This document shows positions 60,577-64,000 of a DNA stretch of 64,000 nt, piece by piece. The DNA is from Clostridium_AD frigoriphilum (GTDB lineage Bacteria > Bacillota > Clostridia > Clostridiales > Clostridiaceae). The notes under the pieces are model-generated. The model did not search any database and was not told where the DNA came from. It saw only the letters and a program-made list of their open reading frames with translations. The stretch is taken from the NCBI RefSeq assembly GCF_036541405.1, contig NZ_JAZHFS010000013.1, positions 1 through 64,000 on the forward strand. Reading direction: 5' to 3'. Every line of letters begins with the position of its first letter. The first letter of the stretch is position 1. The position numbers and the translations under genes were made by a program.

Positions 60577-61149
60577 ATGTCTAGAAAAAATATTGGAGCA
60601 AGGCCATACATCACACCGATGCCGGTTTTGATGATTTCATCTTATGATGAGGCTGAAAAGCCGACCGCCATGTTAGCAGTATGGGGCGGAATCACGAATG
60701 AGACAGAAATTACTATTACTGTAGCATCCCAGAGAAATACGTTAAAGGGAATTCTTGCCAGAGGTTCCTTTGTTGTAAGTATGGCGGATGTGGAAAATGA
60801 AGTTGCCTGTGATTACCTTGGTATAACAACAGGAAATAAAGTGGAAGATAAGTTTGAGAAGTCCGGATTCCATACAACAAAGTCCGAATTCGTAGATGCA
60901 CCGATTATCGATGAGCTTCCTTTTGCCGTTGAGTGCAGAGTGAAGAGCTATGATGAGGAAACCTGGAGACTGGTAGGCGAAATCGTCAATGTAAGTCTGG
61001 ATGAACGGATTCTTGGAGAAGATGGCAAGGTATCATTTGAAAAATTCCATCCGATCACTTTCGATTGGATGAATAAGTCATATCTGTCCGTTGGTGAGAA
61101 GATCGGTGATGCTTACCGCGACGGACTTCAATTGAGAGAGAAGAACTAA
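60577..61149 (+). CDS. Flavin reductase-like protein 1
   Basis: 190 residues, AAGGAGG upstream. FMN-binding split barrel of the DIM6/NTAB type: PYITPMPVLMISSYDE, WGGITNETEITITVASQRNT, LARGSFVVSMADVEN, ITTGNKVEDKFEKSGF. Probably reduces FMN or acts as a flavoprotein reductase. Paralogous with the next gene and likely co-transcribed with the alcohol dehydrogenase. Confidence 0.92.
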   Translation: MSRKNIGARPYITPMPVLMISSYDEAEKPTAMLAVWGGITNETEITITVASQRNTLKGILARGSFVVSMADVENEVACDYLGITTGNKVEDKFEKSGFHTTKSEFVDAPIIDELPFAVECRVKSYDEETWRLVGEIVNVSLDERILGEDGKVSFEKFHPITFDWMNKSYLSVGEKIGDAYRDGLQLREKN

Positions 61150-61165
61150 GAAGAGGTTGTTTATT

Positions 61166-61738
61166 ATGATGAAAAATTTAGGCCCAAACGTTTTTTCATA
61201 TGGTTATCCAGCACCGGTTTTAATGGTCGGCACTTATAATGATGATGGAACAGTCAACGTGATGAATCTGCATGAGTGTACAAGGACGAATGCCGGTGAT
61301 CTCGCATTATGTATTGGTCCACGTAGTAAGACGCATGAGAACATTAAAAAGAGACGCGCATTTACTGTTGCACTAGTTAATAAGAATTTGATAAATGAAG
61401 TGGATTACTTTGGAATTGTAACCGGCCATAGAGTTCCTGATAAATTTTCAAAAACAGGCTTGAAGGCTGTAAAGAGCGAACACGTCAATGCCCCTATCAT
61501 CGAAGGCGGTCCACTAGTCATCGAATGCGAACTCATAGAGTTTGTAAGAGCAAATAATTTCACTACTGTACTTGCCAGGATTATCAATGTAGCAGCAGAT
61601 GAGTCAGTGTTAGATAAAACCGGCATAATTGATGCCAAGAAAACAGGAATGTTATTTTTTGATTCGTTCAGCAACAGCTATTTTTCATTAGGTGAGAAAG
61701 CCGGAAATGCATGGGTCGAAGGAAAAAAATATCTGTAA
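61166..61738 (+). CDS. Flavin reductase-like protein 2
   Basis: ATG at 61166 (or 61169) with AGAGG upstream; 190 residues. Same split-barrel fold: FSYGYPAPVLMVGTYNDD, CIGPRSKTHENIKKRRAF, IVTGHRVPDKFSKTGL. About as long as its upstream paralogue but clearly diverged, so the two are unlikely to be redundant. Follows by 16 bp. Confidence 0.92.
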   Translation: MMKNLGPNVFSYGYPAPVLMVGTYNDDGTVNVMNLHECTRTNAGDLALCIGPRSKTHENIKKRRAFTVALVNKNLINEVDYFGIVTGHRVPDKFSKTGLKAVKSEHVNAPIIEGGPLVIECELIEFVRANNFTTVLARIINVAADESVLDKTGIIDAKKTGMLFFDSFSNSYFSLGEKAGNAWVEGKKYL

Positions 61739-61793
61739 ATTTTTGTTTTGCATGAGATTTCCATTTATAAGAGATTAATACGAGAGGTTAAAG

Positions 61794-61963
61794 ATGAACG
61801 ATAAAATTATGCCGGTCGTTTTTGCCTGACATGGGAGCCCGATGTTGGCATTAGATAACAATGAAATTACAGAAGGTATGGCAGAAACAGGACACAGAAT
61901 TATTGAATAGTTCGGAAAACCGAAAGTGATTCTTGCCATTTCTGCACACTGGTACACACACGG
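61794..61963 (+). pseudogene. Dead LigB/DODA-type extradiol dioxygenase fragment
   Basis: ATG at 61794 reads MNDKIMPVVFA, stop TGA, HGSPMLALDNNEITEGMAET, GHRIIE, stop TAG, FGKPKVILAISAHWYTHG, then leaves homology. The family has GHGSPMxALxxN at the first stop (Gly to TGA) and a Gln where TAG stands. Two nonsense changes plus loss of the C-terminal two-thirds make it non-functional. It was probably the last gene of the alcohol dehydrogenase operon. Confidence 0.8.
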
Positions 61964-62000
61964 ATTTTCTCTTCGGAGAATGTCTGTGGGTGTTTTTTTG
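61954..62000 (+). terminator. Terminator with UUCG tetraloop
   Basis: Long imperfect stem (ACACACGGA...TCTGTGGGTGT) closed by TTCTC-TTCG-GAGAA and followed by seven T. It ends the alcohol dehydrogenase transcript. Confidence 0.88.
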
Positions 62001-62119
62001 TCCTAAAGCGGAAATATGTCTTTTTCCAATACATTAAAAAATAAATTTGACTAGAAACTCAATTACGCATGTTTTGATAATTCAAATGAGAAACCGTATC
62101 AATAAGGTTTTTTTCTACT

Positions 62120-62146
62120 TATCTATAGTGCAGATGATAGAATCTT
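62120..62146. repeat. 27-bp imperfect direct repeat, right copy
   Basis: Partner of 57878-57904; differs at two dinucleotides. Here the internal palindrome is imperfect. Confidence 0.55.
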
Positions 62147-62256
62147 GAAGGTTGTATGTGTAATGAATCAATGCTTTAAATATGCTTTAAAATAATCACA
62201 AAAAAATGGAACACTGATGCAAAATGTTCTATAATTGTTTTAAAGGAGAAGGTTAT

Positions 62257-63132
62257 ATGTTATTAATAAATAAGATGGAGAATGCAAATCTAACAAGGAT
62301 TGAAGAAGATATTGTTCAATATATTATTTCACATCAAGAAGAGTTAGAAAAATTATCAACACGTGCTATCGCAAAAGCTACATATACGTCATCATCTGCT
62401 GTTATTCGATTAGCACATAAACTAGGCTTTGAAGGATATAATGATTTAAAAAAGCAACATCTTGAAGAACAAGCTTATTTAAATTCTCATTTTCAAAATA
62501 TAGATGCCAATATTCCATTTAGCCAAGATAATAATATAATGAGCGTTGCTGGTGCAATTAAAGAAGTTATGATTGAATCAGCAAATGATACGTTATCACT
62601 TATTCATCATGATTCATTACAACAGGCTATAAAAATATTACATAAATCAAAGCATATTTATGTATTTGGATTTGGTGCATATGTACCTCTTGCTACATCA
62701 TTTCAAATGAAAATGTCGCGTATTAAAAAACATGTTGTTGTTCAAAGTTTTGTAGGCGAAGATAAATATCAAGCTGATATGTTAAATCAAGATGATTGTG
62801 CGATTATAATTTCTTATTCAGGAGAAAATTCTAGTTTAATAAGTGTTGCATCTTTACTTAAAGAAAATAATATTCCTATCATTGTTATAACAAGTATAGG
62901 AGAAAATAGTTTGAGTTCATATGCAATGTGTTTACTTTATATGTCAACGCGTGAAAAGTTCTTTTCAAAAATTGCGAATTATACAGCAGAATATTCAGTT
63001 ACTTTAGTACTAGATATTCTCTATTCTTGTTATTTTAGATTAAATTATCAAAAGAATTTAGATTATAAAATTAAACATTCAAAAAAAGTAGAAAGTACAC
63101 ATTTTTCATCAAATGAAATTATTATGGAGTAA
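62257..63132 (+). CDS. RpiR/MurR-family transcription regulator
   Basis: ATG at 62257 (MLLINKMENANLTRIEEDI) with AAAGGAG. 291 residues. N-terminal HTH_6 (EKLSTRAIAKATYTSSSAVI, then RLAHKLGFEGYNDLKK) and SIS sugar-phosphate domain (HIYVFGFGAYVPLATSFQMK, then AIIISYSGENSSLISVA). Such regulators sense phosphosugars. Located 12 bp before the FMN-dependent dehydrogenase gene and likely in one operon with it. Very AT-rich codon use, unlike the alcohol dehydrogenase block. Confidence 0.93.
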   Translation: MLLINKMENANLTRIEEDIVQYIISHQEELEKLSTRAIAKATYTSSSAVIRLAHKLGFEGYNDLKKQHLEEQAYLNSHFQNIDANIPFSQDNNIMSVAGAIKEVMIESANDTLSLIHHDSLQQAIKILHKSKHIYVFGFGAYVPLATSFQMKMSRIKKHVVVQSFVGEDKYQADMLNQDDCAIIISYSGENSSLISVASLLKENNIPIIVITSIGENSLSSYAMCLLYMSTREKFFSKIANYTAEYSVTLVLDILYSCYFRLNYQKNLDYKIKHSKKVESTHFSSNEIIME

Positions 63133-63144
63133 AGGAGAATCACA

Positions 63145-64000
63145 ATGATGTACAATGAAATATTAGAAAAAGCAAGAACATGTATAGGAGATTATTGTAA
63201 AGCTTGTCATGAATGTAATGGAAGAGTTTGTAAAAACAAAATTCCAGGACCTGGAGCTAAAGGGATTGGTGATGTAGCCATAAGAAACTATGATAAATGG
63301 AAAGAAATACGAATTGATATGGATACTTTAGTAGAAAATAAACCAGTTGATACAAGTGTTCAATTATTTAATCAAAAATTTAAATACCCAATTTTTGCTG
63401 GACCAGTAGGAGCAGTGAATCTTCATTATGGTGATAAATATGATGATATGTCATACAATGATATTCTCGTTTCCTCTTGTGCAAAACATGGGATACTAGC
63501 ATTTACTGGTGATGGGACGAATCCAGAAGTTATGGAAGCAGCAACAAACGCGATCAAGAAAGAAAATGGTCTGGGTATTCCAACAATTAAACCTTGGAAT
63601 TATGAAACTATTTTAGAAAAAATGAAATATGCCAAAGAATCAAATGCCATTGCTATAGCTATGGATATTGATGCAGCAGGGTTACCTTTTTTGAAAAATA
63701 TGACACCTCCTGCTGGAAGTAAATCTGTAAAAGAATTAAAACAAATCATAGCAGCGTGTGATAAGCCATTTATTGTTAAGGGAATCATGACTGTTCAAGG
63801 AGCATTAAAAGCTAAACAAGCTGGTGCAAGTGCCATTGTTGTATCTAATCATGGAGGAAGAGTTTTAGATCAATGTTTATCAACGGCTGAAGTATTAAAA
63901 GATATTGTTGACACCGTAGGTCATGATATGAAAATCTTTGTTGATGGTGGTATCCGTAGTGGTGTAGATGTCTTTAAAGCACTTGCTATAGGAGCGGATG
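63145..64000 (+). CDS. FMN-dependent alpha-hydroxy-acid dehydrogenase (cut by right edge)
   Basis: ATG at 63145 behind AAAGGAG; 285 codons visible, frame open at the window end. N-terminal cysteine-rich part (CKACHECNGRVCKNKIPGPG, residues 14-33) then the barrel: FAGPVGAVNLHYGD, IVKGIMTVQGALKAKQAG with the active-site Lys region, and IVVSNHGGRVLD with catalytic His and Arg, IFVDGGIRSGVDV binding FMN phosphate. Resembles L-lactate or glycolate oxidase/dehydrogenase. The cysteine-rich N-terminus is typical of anaerobe members. Confidence 0.93.
   Translation, partial: MMYNEILEKARTCIGDYCKACHECNGRVCKNKIPGPGAKGIGDVAIRNYDKWKEIRIDMDTLVENKPVDTSVQLFNQKFKYPIFAGPVGAVNLHYGDKYDDMSYNDILVSSCAKHGILAFTGDGTNPEVMEAATNAIKKENGLGIPTIKPWNYETILEKMKYAKESNAIAIAMDIDAAGLPFLKNMTPPAGSKSVKELKQIIAACDKPFIVKGIMTVQGALKAKQAGASAIVVSNHGGRVLDQCLSTAEVLKDIVDTVGHDMKIFVDGGIRSGVDVFKALAIGAD

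Noticed and set aside
1..64000. CRISPR arrays, tRNA and rRNA genes
   Set aside because: No regularly spaced repeats of 24-40 bp and no cloverleaf or rRNA signatures were seen in the window.

Overview
The window comes from a low-GC Firmicute, most likely a gut-type member of the Clostridia (Lachnospiraceae-like). Strong AGGAGG ribosome binding sites, AT-rich codons, zinc-ribbon accessory proteins, serine recombinases and a Clostridia-type siphovirus module all point that way. No rRNA, tRNA or CRISPR array was seen, so the species cannot be named.

Layout. 1-8.0 kb is a scrapyard of mobile DNA: a serine recombinase cut by the left edge, a zinc-ribbon protein, relics of two or three broken genes, a recombinase C-terminal relic, the first copy of a roughly 225 bp direct repeat, an unknown operon (4.2-6.8 kb) and a 5'-truncated repeat-protein pseudogene. 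8.1-10.9 kb holds two copies of a structured leader RNA that ends in an intrinsic terminator; one precedes a 712-residue GTPase-like gene, the other a 49-residue gene.

11.0-49.7 kb is an HK97-like siphovirus prophage. Replication genes run from DUF2800 and DUF2815 through family A polymerase, VapE/primase, VRR-NUC and SNF2 helicase. Then come a DUF1492 late regulator, HNH endonuclease, cos-like segment, ParB-methyltransferase, amidoligase, GGCT and terminase. Head genes (portal, ClpP-like protease, capsid), tail genes, holin and amidase follow, and two tandem large serine recombinases close the module. No CI-type repressor or tyrosine integrase was recognised. Three cargo units, each with its own promoter, interrupt it: a two-gene unit before the cos-like segment, a DUF262-HEPN unit between terminase and portal, and a 318-residue gene between the major tail protein and the tail chaperone. 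The leader-RNA/GTPase unit looks like a fourth.

49.9-55.2 kb is again accessory DNA: an HTH gene, a conserved unknown protein, a two-gene membrane cassette, the second copy of the long direct repeat, two small zinc proteins and another recombinase C-terminal relic. 55.6-64 kb is host-like metabolic DNA: GntR regulator and aldo/keto reductase; AraC regulator divergent from an iron alcohol dehydrogenase followed by two flavin reductase-like proteins and a dead dioxygenase; then an RpiR regulator and a truncated FMN-dependent alpha-hydroxy-acid dehydrogenase. A 27 bp imperfect direct repeat brackets the AraC-alcohol dehydrogenase block.

The strongest candidates for undescribed biology are the paired leader RNAs with compensatory base changes and the independently promoted cargo genes lodged inside the phage late operon.
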